DNA of 64,000 nt from Ectobius pallidus (Eukaryota; Arthropoda; Insecta; Blattodea; Ectobiidae). A model generated the notes under the pieces. It saw nothing but the letters and a program-made list of their open reading frames with translations, searched no databases and had not been told where the DNA came from. Positions within the stretch are counted from its first letter, which is position 1. Each line of letters opens with the position of its first letter. Location: the NCBI GenBank assembly GCA_964059195.1, contig CAXKWD010000013.1:23908611-23972610 (forward strand). The letters run 5' to 3'. A program made the translations under genes and the position numbers. Below are positions 24,057-35,451 of this stretch, piece by piece.

Positions 24057-24377
24057 TTCAGCACTGAAGTATACAACAAAATTTCCTACCATGAACTGAA
24101 AAACAAGACAGAACTTATTAGTGTAAGTAATCCTCAAATCAGACTTCCATGTCAACTTTATGATTGGAGAACTACAGAATTCAATATACATTACAGTCCG
24201 CGTCTTCTAACATCCCAAGAGGAAAACTGGAAAAGTAAATGGGTCATGGAAAACGCTGATGAGGAAGAAATAAGGCAGATAGGAAAGATACGTTACATTG
24301 CTAAGGAGCAGTGGCACGAAATGAGAAAAATGATATCTGCGAGTAGTCAGAAACAATATGAAACATCAAACAAATAA
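24057..24377 (+). CDS. Coding-like 106-codon frame without start codon
   Basis: An open plus frame begins after TGA (24054-24056) and ends at TAA (24375-24377). It starts STEVYNKISYHELKNKTELI, and its C-terminal half looks like real protein: PRLLTSQEENWKSKWVMENA, then DEEEIRQIGKIRYIAKEQWH, then EMRKMI. The first ATG would drop the first half of it. I cannot name the family. The amphipathic, Lys/Glu/Trp-rich composition differs from chance AT-rich frames. It could be a terminal exon, but no acceptor at its 5' edge is convincing. It could also be the C-terminus of a decayed transposon protein. It lies just downstream of a SINE insertion, which may have displaced upstream sequence. Confidence 0.4.
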   Translation, partial: FSTEVYNKISYHELKNKTELISVSNPQIRLPCQLYDWRTTEFNIHYSPRLLTSQEENWKSKWVMENADEEEIRQIGKIRYIAKEQWHEMRKMISASSQKQYETSNK

Positions 24378-25490
24378 TGACGCCAGCATGCTCTCAATTT
24401 AATAAACAACATGGGAAGAGAGCACGCATGATGGAAGTTGAACACGAGGATACAGATATTGTAACATAACAGAATCGTAGCTCTTGATTAATTTTTACTC
24501 CAGAAGGCACACAGCAGGTAATTTTAAATCTGTTTGTATTTTTATATTCAAATTATCTTAACATTAACGGAACATGTTTAGGTTCAAACATAAAACAGTA
24601 AAAATAAGGAAACAATTCCGGTTAATAGTAATTTCCCATAAGTACTAGTGCCATAAATAAAAATAAAAAAAAAATATGGCTACGCATCCTTGTATCGGGA
24701 ATGGCGAATCCAATATCACTGTTGCGGCAAAATTCAGTGTTTCGATTTGCTCTCAAACTATAGATCGTCCCAGCCTTAAAAGACAGTATTGAGTTAAATG
24801 TAGTATTTGCATCTCACTTGCACTTGTACGTTCTGCAATTAGCTTCGTCCTTTTCTATCCCGACAATGTTGCCATTTTCCGAAAGTGATAAATGTAATAA
24901 TGTGATTGCGAGGTCTTATAGAGAATTTTCCGCTCTATCTCATGATGTCAATTGTGAAGTCATAAATAATTAATATGAGTCCTATTTTTCACAATTACGT
25001 TAATTTGGCGGAAATCTATATTTTTTCAGATGAATAACTTATCACGTGATAGACAAGAAACCAATAATCGAAACCGACTAAGAATTTTTTCTTGGATTGC
25101 CTGATGTTTATAGAAAATACTCTCTTTCCCTTGGCAATAAATTTTACATAAGAAGAAAGCTATATTGTTTTTTATGAAGTGCTGCTTGAAAATTTTCGGA
25201 TGTTAACACAAAAAAGTTAGTTAGCGAGTAACCTACTTTGTTTTTTATTTTACATTGGTGACTAAGCGAGAAGAAATGTTTATAGATGTCTGAGAAAGTA
25301 TTTAAAACAAACTAGAGCTCTATATCATGTAGCATTAATAAATTATCACAGTTTTCCCGAGCTCGACAATCAGGCAGTCCTCACTCAACGCTGTACAGAT
25401 TTTGTTTACTCATATATTTCTCAGATGACCGTATCTTCTTCAGAGCTCAGTGTTATAATGTGATCTGTGTAGTGAAGTTTAACTTATGGT
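24378..25490. other. No recognisable gene
   Basis: AT-rich sequence with no convincing protein or RNA feature. Confidence 0.4.
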
Positions 25491-25547
25491 GTGGTTTTTG
25501 TGATTTTAAAAATTAAATTGTATATTTATTTTTATTTTATATTAATT

Positions 25548-25769
25548 ATGAATAGAGAAACTAGAAATCGTAGTGTTTACAAATTGCACAGTAAAGAGCG
25601 AATTATAGTATTAAATATACTTAATTATTTCTTGAAGAAAATGAACGTTACCCAGCCAATTGAAGAGTCAGCACAAGCTTCACGGTGTTCAGAAAGTGTA
25701 CTGTATAGAATAAGAAAAGAAAACACGAAAGGTCCTTTGAGAAGGAATAGGCCTAATACCACTCCCTGA
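25548..25769 (+). CDS. Small HTH-like protein fragment, possibly transposon-derived
   Basis: From the ATG in TTATGAATAGAG the frame gives about 73 residues: MNRETRNRSVYKLHSKERII, then LNYFLKKMNVTQPIEESAQA, then SRCSESVLYRIRKENTKGP, ending RRNRPNTTP and TGA. The arrangement (basic start, helix, then S-x-S-V-L-Y-R-I-R-K-E) resembles the N-terminal helix-turn-helix found in many insect transposase-like proteins, where such segments bind terminal repeats. The reading frame may extend upstream at 25491. A donor-like GGAAGGTAATG follows 26 bp past the stop, so it could be a first exon read in the wrong frame. No transposase catalytic part follows. Confidence 0.4.
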   Translation: MNRETRNRSVYKLHSKERIIVLNILNYFLKKMNVTQPIEESAQASRCSESVLYRIRKENTKGPLRRNRPNTTP

Positions 25770-26186
25770 GGATAGTGAACAGGCCTAAAGGAAGGTAATG
25801 TATTTTAACTATTACTTTCCTAATATAATTATATTCTTTAAAATTCGATTATTATAACATAATAATTGTAATAATAATAGCAATAACAACAACAATAGTA
25901 AATAATATTATCGAAATGAAATTTAATATTAAATTTAACATTTATAAATTATTAGCTTAAAGGACCCGGCGTCACCTGGTTTTGTATTTGGCTTGTACTT
26001 CGAAGTCAATTTTAGAGGGAGCCCTCTTAATTTTCCAAATCTAGGCCGTAGAGGAAGAACGATTTATCACACCCAAGGACTTGGGATTTTGCACCCCATT
26101 ACTTCTAAAGACCACGGATCGTGGGATTGAGATAAGAAGAGACAGAAATTCCTATTAGTCTTGCTTATCTGTGTGTCAAACTTAAA

Positions 26187-26243
26187 CTCCGTGGCGCTAC
26201 ATCCCTGGAGGGACTTGGCCTACCACCCGACCACTGCGTCATC
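26187..26243 (-). mobile_element. SINE 3' module fragment
   Basis: The reverse complement reads GATGACGCAGTGGTCGGGTG, then GTAGGCCAAGTCCCTCCAGG, then GATGTAGCGCCACGGAGT. The same module ends the SINEs at 27396-27915 and 50648-51035. Confidence 0.7.
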
Positions 26244-26948
26244 TATCTGTGTGTCAAGTCTGGTAAAATGAGCTAAAGAATGTAGATTTAAACGTCATTT
26301 AATTGGGATTAAAACATTTAAGTGATTTTTTCCAAATTTAGTTTTACCTAAATTTTTCTCTCGGTTCTATTAGCTCCGTGTAAAGTCTGGTAAAAATTGG
26401 TCAGAGAATGTAGATTTAAATAAAATTTATATAATATGGGTTGCAATATTTAAGGGTGATTTCTTCCAAATTAACTTTGGTTAAAATTTCTCTTGGTTCA
26501 ATAGGTTCTTTGTATAAAGTCTGATAAAAATTGATCAAAGGTTGTAGGTATAAATATGTATCACAAAATAGGGGTGAAACATCTAAAATGTGGTTTGTTC
26601 TAAAATTAGTTTTCCTACCATTTTCTCCTGATTCTATACGTTCTGTGTATAAAGTCAAGAATGTAGATCTAAATTTTGGTGATATAATAGGGGTAGAAAC
26701 ATTTAAGGGGTGGCTTCTTACAAAATTAACTTCGCCTATTTTTTCTCTTGTTTTTATAGGGTCTGTGTGTAAAGTTTGGTAAACATCGTTCAAAGAAAGT
26801 AGACTTGTAAAAAATCACATAGTAGGGAATGAAAATTTCGCAAGGGGTGTTTTTTTTCGAGAATGATTGTCTCGTATAATTTTTACTCGATTCTATAGGG
26901 TACATGTGTAACAGTTTGCAGATATTAGTCAAAGAATGTAGATTTTTG
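26241..26948 (+). repeat. Degenerate tandem array, period about 120-140 bp
   Basis: A block containing TCTCTTGGTTC, a TAGGTTCTTTGTATAAAGTC type segment, and AAAGAATGTAGATTTA recurs at about 26355, 26490, 26626, 26744 and 26888, with a partial first copy near 26241. Each copy also carries a GGGGTTGAAACATTTAAGGG-like stretch and a KLTSP/KTNF-like frame. Copies are about 65-75% alike, so the array is old. Open frames on both strands follow the repeat rather than a gene. Confidence 0.75.
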
Positions 26949-27395
26949 GGCTTTTTGAGAACATATTACTCATGGGGGTTGAAAATAAGGGAAGGAGGGT
27001 ATACCGTCGTTCTATCTGCAGGGCATGATTTACAGTAATTATTATATACAACAAACAAATTTCGAGGTTTTCACGCCTATCTAAGAGCTTTTTCACATCA
27101 TGTGCCTGGTCTTGTGATGTGAGTAGATCTGGCATCAGTGCGCTGCATAAGACCAATACTGTCTTCTAAGGTTGGGACGGCCTATAGAGGTATATTTCTA
27201 AATTTTAATATTTTAATTTTCAATATTGGTCTAACAATTTCGTTACAAGTTTATACTTTTTACCCCTAAATGTAAATAAATTTAGTAATGATTATTTTGT
27301 AAAGCTTCATACTCAGACTAAAACAATACAATACGGTATATCACAACATAACATAATATTACATATGCTAATACTACATATAGGTTAATACTAAA

Positions 27396-27915
27396 AACTC
27401 CATGGTGCTGCATCCGTAAAGGGATTAGGCGTATCACCCGACCGCTGCGTCATCTACTACAAGGCAGATGGCAGAATTAGGGGCCATGTGGTCAGCGTGC
27501 AGACTTCCACGGCCGTTAATGATTGTTTCCGTGACCGCAGTCGCTATTTATTAATTAAGTAGTTTTTCAGTTTAATCACGAGGCTGGGGGCACCCCGTTC
27601 TTTACGGCCCTACCTCAGAAAAATCCGAGGAGGTACCGGGATCGAACCCGGGCCTGCGACCCAGGGGGTCGAAGGTCCTAGAATTTAAGACATTCTGCAC
27701 ATGAAGGTGGGAAGGTTGTCAGCCTTACGCACCGGCCATCTTTACCCCAGGATTGATGCTGGTACTCATTTCTCTTGGAGGTTGAGTCAACCCCAGAGCC
27801 ATAGTGGCACCAGAAAGAATAAACCAATTGAAAAAACCCAATGACCACAACGGGGATCGTTCCTGTGACCTCGTGGTAACTAGTGCTGTGCCTCAAGCTC
27901 TCAACCAAAAGTGCC
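27396..27915 (-). mobile_element. Long composite SINE with two B-box-like motifs
   Basis: Read on the minus strand, a tRNA-like head (GCCGTGGCACTTTTGGTTGA, later GGTCACAGGAACGATCCCC) is followed by a GGTGCCACTATGGCTCTGGG and ATCAATCCTGGGGTAAAGAT body. A second B box (GGCCCGGGTTCGATCCCGG) follows, then the shared 3' module (GACGCAGCGGTCGGGTGATA). The copy at 50648-51035 has the same head, body and 3' module but a different middle without the second B box. This element therefore looks like a SINE that acquired a second tRNA-like segment, or a SINE inside a SINE. A poly(A) run at 28006-28028 lies outside. Confidence 0.72.
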
Positions 27916-27997
27916 ACGGCGTACCCCAAAACACAACGAAATGTACATGATTCATCAAAACACAAATATAGTCGTAACGAACCATTCATGTGGGAGA

Positions 27998-28005
<8 letters not shown>

Positions 28006-28028
<23 letters not shown>
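28006..28028 (+). repeat. Poly(A) run
   Basis: A 23-base A homopolymer, about 90 bp beyond the head of the minus-strand SINE. It belongs to no element I can delimit. Confidence 0.85.
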
Positions 28029-28029
<1 letters not shown>

Positions 28030-28779
28030 TACAATATCTATGTGGATTTGGGTCTACTTTTCAACTCCATGGACTTGTTTAGATTTGTACAAACGTACCA
28101 CTACTTCGAAGAAAGTACAACGCTGTGGACTAATTTGGTTTACTATGATATTCGGCTTAATTAATCGTTTTCCTGAAGAAATGTTCTTAATTTACATTAG
28201 AAATAAGATAACACAAGTTACGCATGGAAATAAAATTTCGAAACCTGTCACATTCTGTTTAATGTATTTTTGCTCTAACAAGAATAATATTACATTTGCT
28301 TCAAGAATTTTTGAAGGCTCCTTTCTTGAAATTGAGTTACATGCAGTTATTACATTTTTCTTTGTTTTTTTAATCAAGAAGTAACAATAAAATTAGTTTC
28401 AGAGCATAAGCTTTTCAAGGGTAACATTTTTTTTATCACGTGTTAACTAAAAAGGCCGACGGGCTGGAATTCAGGTCTGCTAGCCAGCTTTTGTGCACGA
28501 ATGCAATTCGTCTTGTAATAAGCAAGCCCTACATTTTGTGTTCTTCCTGTGACCCTGCTGCCCCCTGTCATCTCCTCCAGTAACTAATTAAAATCCCAGG
28601 ATCGTGTCAACCCCACAACTTTCCTCTTTCAGATAACCACAAAGGATGTCCAATCCAGTCCTCTACTTACAAATTTAATTGAAAAAGCAAATTTTACAGC
28701 ACCTAAAATGCTTGGTTGGTCACAACATGACTGTCACAATAAGGAAGTTGTTGGGAGAGGAAATACATATCTAAAAAAA

Positions 28780-28922
28780 TATTGACTGGGAGACTATAAG
28801 GGAAAAGATCACTTGAAAGACCTAGACATAGGTGGGAGTACTATATTGGAAAAGACTTAAGGGAAGTAGGAATTTCAAGGAGTGGCGGGCTCATGTAATC
28901 GCGGCAATGAACCTCAAAAAAT
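28780..28922 (+). pseudogene. LINE-type C-terminal fragment
   Basis: The plus strand encodes SLERPRHRWEYYIGKDLREV, then a frame change, then EWRAHVIAAMNLKK. The order R-P-R-H-R-W-E, K-D-L-R-E-V-G, W-R-A, A-A-M-N-L is recurrent near the C-terminus of many insect non-LTR elements. The fragment is short, with a frameshift between the two halves. Confidence 0.6.
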
Positions 28923-31007
28923 TATAATATTCCTTCAGCTTGCTTAGGAATTTTCTATTGACATTGAGTAAGTGATTGAGTTACGTAAGTAATAAACCCC
29001 TTACCGATAATGTTAGACTGCTATCAACATCTACCGCTAGGCTTACCTTCTTTAACTTGTCTAAGAAGCTATTAAGTTATCTCTTTTTATAAGATGTCCC
29101 GTGTGACAAGGAACATTAGTCTTTGATTCTGCCACATTCCCCCAGAAGAATTTTTAAGAAATATATACATGAACGTGGATAAATCGACGTAGGTAATAAA
29201 ACAATAATAAAGGTGATAGAAGATTTCTGCTGCATTTTGAGTCTTTTGCAAGCACATAATGAGATGATATTGCCTCTTAGTAGATGTCCATAGTCATAGG
29301 AAACGCTTAATTTTGCCGAACTAGAACAAAAGCCAAAAGTCTGGGTAATCTGCCGCTATGGACAAAAGTTTAACAATTTTAAAAAAATCAGTGTCTTAAT
29401 TTGGTGGAGAGTCATTTTGGTAAGTTCACACAGGAAAAACAGAAACATTTTATGGGGCACCACAGACCTCTTATTTTCTCTAGGGCAATCTTCATTTCCA
29501 TTAGGATAAATAAAAATTGGGAGGAGGTGGAATGATATGGAAGTATTCGTCTTAAGAGAGACATTAAGTTGTGATACCGAAGGTGGAATCCTGGCATACA
29601 GATGGCTAGCCTCACAGTATGAATTTTGATCGGTATGTTAGAAGAAAAAAAAGTTTGAACAGCACTGGGCCCTGCTAAATGATAATAGGTGGTTGGCTTA
29701 AGAGAGGCTCAAAAGATATATATTCTAGATCAAATGAGCTTAAAAGAAGAAAAAAAGACTGCATAAATAAATTGATTTTTTAAACAATGGTGGGGAAATA
29801 AGACTTAAAAAAGATTGAATATGAATGAGGAAGGAAGCTGAAACTACATAAGATGCATTGAGAATTCTTTTGTTTCTCACTCTCATACAATTTTTAAAAG
29901 AACCAGATTTTCTGCAAGTTTAATATTCTTACTTCCGAAGACTAAGTTTAAAAATAACGATTTACATGTGATGTATTCAAGCAAAACGTTAAAGAATAAT
30001 CAGGTCGTGATTTCAATACATTGTCACATTCTGTGGAATCATTAAACGCATACAATCCTGCACACCTAGTGAGGATTTGAAACAAAGGATTCCCTAAACT
30101 CTCAGAGAAAATTACCGAAAACTTAAACGGAGTTTCGTTATAAGAGTCATTTCTCTCATATTTATGAGACCGTTTTTGAATTCCGTAAGCCTACAAATAT
30201 TATGTAGTACATATATAGGCTATATATAACATTTTAAACAAGTAATTAGGAGAGTACTGTTTATGAGGGAATGTACCCAATAACAACATAGCTCATAGTA
30301 AATTAATAGCTTACAACAGTTTGATGCCCGGGCGGCGTGGGTCGCTTAAATGTCCCTAAAAGGGATAGGCGAAACTAAGGTAAAGATAGATAGACAATAG
30401 TTTTATGGATTAAATGAGTTACATCAAACCAAATAAAAAATAATATTTACCCTAGCAATACAAAGGGGGCGTGGGCTCATATAAATGTGCAACTTAATTT
30501 GTGTTTATTTAACACAAATTCTTTGAATAAAAGTCTGAAAAGAATTTATTATTATCAATCAGACGAAATACGTCGACAGCTTTTTAAATATTTTCAGAAA
30601 AATAATAAATAAATTACTAAATTTTGTTGCGAGTCTGCATGCCCCTCCCCTTTGTAATTTAAGGAACTGAAAAACTTCTGTTTTAATATATATTCAAAAG
30701 GGGCTTTAAATCAGATTTTAGATTGTTACGAAATATATCAATTATTTTAATAAACAACAGTGGTATTACTATCTATCACGTAGAAATGTTTCATTTCTTA
30801 AAAACTGCATCGTTACTTTAAACAAATACAGTACATATTATAATTTCTATAACATGATTATTGACATTTAACCTTTACGATGCGTGTGCTTTTTAAACTA
30901 CACCTTTTTTCTTCTTTTCTTTTCTTCTTCTTTCCCAAAATGGCGATAAAGAGGCCTAGTTATTGTCAGCAAGAGAAAATTTCAAATAGAGACACTAAGT
31001 GTAAGCT
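28923..31007. other. Mostly featureless AT-rich sequence
   Basis: Only the SINE fragment at 30327-30393 could be assigned. No coding-like frame with recognisable motifs was found. Confidence 0.4.
30327..30393 (+). mobile_element. 5'-truncated SINE 3' fragment
   Basis: GCCCGGGCGGCGTGGGTCGC, then TTAAATGTCCCTAAAAGGGA, then TAGGCGAAACTAAGGTAAAG matches the last 60 bp of the SINE at 23503-23955. Its tail is a weak GATAGATAGA stretch. Confidence 0.75.
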
Positions 31008-31062
31008 TCTCTCTCTCTCTCTTTCTCTCCTCTCTGTCGCTCTCTCTCTCTCACACACACAG
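31008..31062 (+). repeat. (CT)n/(CA)n simple repeat
   Basis: Runs of TCTCTC pass into CACACACA. Confidence 0.9.
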
Positions 31063-31201
31063 ACTGTGTGTATTGACATATTAGGCTATGCCTATTCATA
31101 TTGCAGAACTACCCCCTCTTAAATCCCGATTTCTTTTACCATGAAAAGCAGTTTCGAGTCTTCACCAATGGTCGCTCTCTGGTCAAATTGTCCGACTCTT
31201 T

Positions 31202-33714
31202 GGGTGGCGTGCACCATCCAGGAGTAAACCAAACTAAAATAGTAAATTTAAGACGGAGACCTGAAGTATACAAGAGCCAGTACATCTGTCTCACTCTTTA
31301 AGTCATACGAGTAATGTGCTAGAGTGAGACAGACAAACCGGTTTTTGTTGCGTCAGGTTCCAGTCTTAGATTTACTACTTTAGTGCTTCTCTTTTAGTAA
31401 CTTACTCTTTTAGTTGGTGTTGGAGAGCTCAATTGATAGTTACTTCTTTAGTTGTAACTAAAGTAGTAAACGATTTTTACTAAAGAAGTAGTCGAATTCT
31501 GCGCAGAACAGAGCAGAAACGTTAGTGCAGCGCAGCAGAACACGTGCATTTCAATTGCCAGTATTATTCAAGTGCCAGATAATGAAAAGGAAAGGTTCGC
31601 TGAAACAATGAATATGAATTTGGGTTGTTCCAAATATTACTAATGACAATCTTCATGTTTTAAAATAGGTCTAATAGTAATGTTTTATTCATTACTAATT
31701 TTAACTCCTTCAATTGAATATTTTCAGTTTAGTAGCCTACGTTAGGATACTGTGATTACAATTTTTGTGCAAACTATTTCTGTATTATAATGCAAACAAT
31801 TGGAATTTCCAGTTGATTTTCATAATTGATTCACTGTCAATATTATAATTATTTCTCTCATAATAATAATAAAGTTCTAAAATATAATAAAATATTTATA
31901 AGGTACTTCCTAAAGTTACATATTCTTCCCCAAAAACGATAAATCAATTATTCTACAGTTGTTTATCATAAATCTCACTATAAAGAATTATTAATACTTA
32001 TTGACTGTTTAACAATATTAATAAGAAGTATTACCCAAAATCATGAAAAAGAGGGGGATGAAAAGGATAACAAAACTAATAAGGGGCATTATGTTTCTGT
32101 CCTTTTTCAAATGCACAGAACATTTACTTAAAAAATATTACCTTATAAAAATAATATTACAACTGAGAAATGTAATATTTAAACAAAAAATGGCGGTACA
32201 ATATTTCGGAAGCTATGAACTCCAATAATAATTATGTAGATGGTTGTGTGTTTAAAAATAATTTCAGTGACTACTTCTCTAGATCCTGTGCAGCTTCAAC
32301 CTCCAGTGCCCCTCCTTAAAATTTTCTTTTGGCACTCATGTTGGCATTTTTTTTCTATATAGTTTATAATGCTTCTCACTTTCCTGTCCACAGGGTTAAT
32401 TAAAATAGTTAGCAGCATACTATAGACCTGCAGCATCTGCTATAGTTTATTCCCAAACATGAAAGTCTCGTCTCACTGCACCATTCGAGACTTGGGAGTC
32501 TTTAAGGAATGGTTTTACAATGTGTCCCCTTCTCAATGTACGCTAATCCCAGAGTCAGTCAAATTTTCTTCCGATGTGGCCTGTTTGGAAATTTTTACAC
32601 CTGGGCCAGAAAAAAGGACATATTATTCATTAACACCGCGGGTGCAACTATTGAACATTTAGCTTTTATAATAATTATTATTATTATAATTCTGGCATTC
32701 ACAATGTTGTGCTTTAAGTTAAGCTTTCGAAGTGTAATGTAATAAAATTAATTTACAATAATTACATTAAATCGTTCAACAATGAGAATCACCTATTGTT
32801 CAGTAATCTCTATGGTTAAGCAGCAGGGGGAAGTGTTTTCTGGGTAGCTCCAAGAACGGAGGCTTTCATTTATTGGAATATACAATACCTCGCCGATATC
32901 TGTATCCATAGGATTAGCTTGAAATACATCGTCGTTTTCTAACTCAAAGTTAGGGAGAAATTCAGCATCTAAAGGCCGATCCAGCTAGGAAGATATTTGA
33001 GAGCACATGCGCTCCTTGTACCGTGCAATGCAAACGTCCCTTCCACTCACTCTCCCCCTCACCTTTGGTGGACGTCTTCTTAATTGGATCGCTCTCCGCA
33101 ATGATATTTCCACATTTGACTGGCTGAAATCACATGGATGTAGTGAGAATCTGACATCGTTTCTTCCAAACGCCAAAATTTCATGTAAGGATTTATGAAC
33201 TTAATTATTTACGTTATTAAATGCCCTACTAGGCGTGGTTCGCTTAATATTTATTAAATCACCTGCCACAACTCTCATTTTTGGTATACCACCTTCTTCA
33301 TCTCAATAACTTATCCTCAGTTTGAACTATGTAATCCATTTAATGTGATATGTAACTCATAACTCACGCAAATGCCACAGAACACACTTACTACACAACT
33401 TTACTCCACCCCCTGAGTAGGAGTAAATATTGACCTTATTTACTCCACAACTTACTACATTAGTAACATACTCCGTGTTGGTGCTCTCCACCACTTGTGG
33501 AGTAAGTTCATTTACTCTGGGAGTAAATAAAATTTTTACTTCTTTAGTACATTCCTCTATGTTGAAAGCCGCCGAGTTTAGTTTACTCCTGGTTGGTGCA
33601 CGCCACCCTTTCTAAAAGAGTACGTTACTAAAATAGTAGCTTACTAAAGTAGTTAGAACTAAAGAAGTAAGGTTTACTAAAAGAGTAAATGGCATGAGTT
33701 TGGTGCACGCCACC
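31202..33714. mobile_element. Nested inverted-repeat DNA element(s), GGGTGGCGTGCACCA termini
   Basis: The left end GGGTGGCGTGCACCATCCAG, GAGTAAACCAAACTAAAATAG is matched in inverse by an inner right end at 33608 (GGGTGGCGTGCACCAACCAG, GAGTAAACT) and by a second, outer right end at 33714 (GGGTGGCGTGCACCAAACTC). Subterminal zones on both sides are filled with ACTAAAGAAGTA, ACTAAAGTAGTA and TTACTCTTTTAGT motifs. No transposase was recognised in the 2.5-kb interior, although a minus-strand frame around 32830-33176 has the coding-like run PLDAEFLPNFELENDDVFQA. The superfamily is unknown. Confidence 0.6.
31243..31374. mobile_element. Small hairpin MITE nested in the larger element
   Basis: TAAATTTAAGACGGAGACCT is answered in inverse by the right end (TAAATCTAAGACTGGAACCT as its reverse complement). 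At the centre, TCTGTCTCACTCT and AGAGTGAGACAGA form a near-perfect hairpin. It interrupts the subterminal motif zone of the 31202-33714 element, so it is the younger insertion. Confidence 0.65.
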
Positions 33715-35255
33715 CTTAGAGGGGACATCAAACATTCATACAAGAAAACGAAATCTAGAGGCTAAATTCAAAATGCCATCCTCTTCTAGAAAATCTAGAA
33801 GTGAGACAAGAAGACGGATAGATTAGTGGATTTCACTGGATGCTCATATTTGATTAAGAATTGAGACTTTACGGTCATTTCCACCGCGGCGCGAATCCTT
33901 AAGGGTTTATACAACCCAAGTTTTAATTAAATTATTAAAGCATAAGAAGATAAAAACAATTTGATTAAAACTAATAAAATAGTGATCTATGGGGCTGAAG
34001 AGACCTCCTTCGGTAAAATGCGTAACAAAAAATACGTCGATGTTGCTAATGTGGGACATAATTTCGGGGGAGTTAAAATCCTGTGTATCAGTACACAATC
34101 TTAGATAAGTAACCATTGTACCAGCACTAACACATACACATATAGGACCTACACATTTATACCTGTATACGGGGGTTTAATAAGTTCCCATCACAAACTG
34201 CTAGGGCTTGTATGGGACTAACCGTAATTTGATAACATTCTGAATGGGTAGCGTTTCAATCTCCTGCTTCTGCTGGGGTTGAAACTTTGAACTAAAGCTG
34301 TGGAAATTCAGACTGCACCCTGGTACCTGGTGGTAGGGAGTGCAGGTGCGGACAGTGGCTATAATGAAAGAGGCAGCGTACAGAGATGTCCGATGGAGTG
34401 AAATTGACAATAGATATTATTATGATATCGTGTATCACAGTTATGCTGGAAAGACAGGTGGAGATATTATATCAAACATTTGATACAGTACGTTCAGGGA
34501 GTGTAATAGGAGCCTGTTCTATAGTCTGAGCTAGGATATTCGCTGAAAATAGAGACATGATCACCTCGACGTATGGTTGAATACATGATATTGAAATCTG
34601 CTTTAGTGTAGTAAAGAGGAATTTTTTTAGTTTGTTCAATGAGTGCATAGTAGAATTTTTTTATACACACGTATAATTTGCGTATTCCAGTACATTTCAG
34701 AGTTTAAACACACCTCAAGATTTGTTTACGCATTGTTCAAGGTGACAGGTAAGAGTATAGTCGTGTTAATATAAGTTATCTATCATTTCTGTGACCACTA
34801 ACACAAATACTGCAGATAAAAGTTGACGCTCATAACTATTACCAATAACATCTGAAAGCACACGCTAGAATACAGAATCCGCAGGGTTTTTTTTCCCGGC
34901 TATCCTTTCTGCGACAGGAAAGAAACATATGATGTTAAGACGACAGATGAAAATAAATGTGAACAAATAAATGAAATCTTTACATTTATGAATGTATAAT
35001 TATGTAGGCCATGCAACTTTGAAGTAGTACAGAAAAGAAACAAAACCCAAACAAAAATCCAAACGTAACTTCCAATTCCGTCAGCTGACTAATGAACTAA
35101 TAATATAAGTGAAATTATTTTATGAGTAGTGTATAGATCTCTATGAAACAAGATTTTGCTAACTAAAAACTGCCCAGGATACTTTGTTGTAATACAAGGA
35201 GGAGTTATTTGAGTGGAGGTGTGCACACTTACGCCGTATGGCGTCCTATACGGTT
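33715..35255. other. No recognisable gene
   Basis: AT-rich sequence between the nested element and the MULE. Short open frames have no motifs. Confidence 0.4.
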
Positions 35256-35401
35256 CGGTGTCGTGCACATCGGCACAGTCGCATTTTCGTGCACATCGGC
35301 ATAGTATTTTTATCTTGCAATATGATCGTGCTCATCGCCACACACCCTTCGTGAACTTGGGGTAGGGTTGGACATGGAGACAAAGTCCATATTGCTGCGA
35401 C

Positions 35402-35409
35402 TATAAAAG
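35402..35409 (+). promoter_or_regulatory. TATA box of the MULE transposase gene
   Basis: TATAAAAG lies at the inner edge of the left terminal repeat, 43 bp before the presumed ATG at 35452. MULE terminal repeats usually carry the transposase promoter. Confidence 0.5.
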
Positions 35410-35451
35410 GTGAATCTCTGGTACTGGAGTTACATTATCGTATTGAATGCA

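Noticed and set aside
27911..28384. 157-codon frame across a SINE head and poly(A) run
   Set aside because: It starts inside the SINE, runs through a poly-Lys stretch coded by poly(A), and has no known motif.
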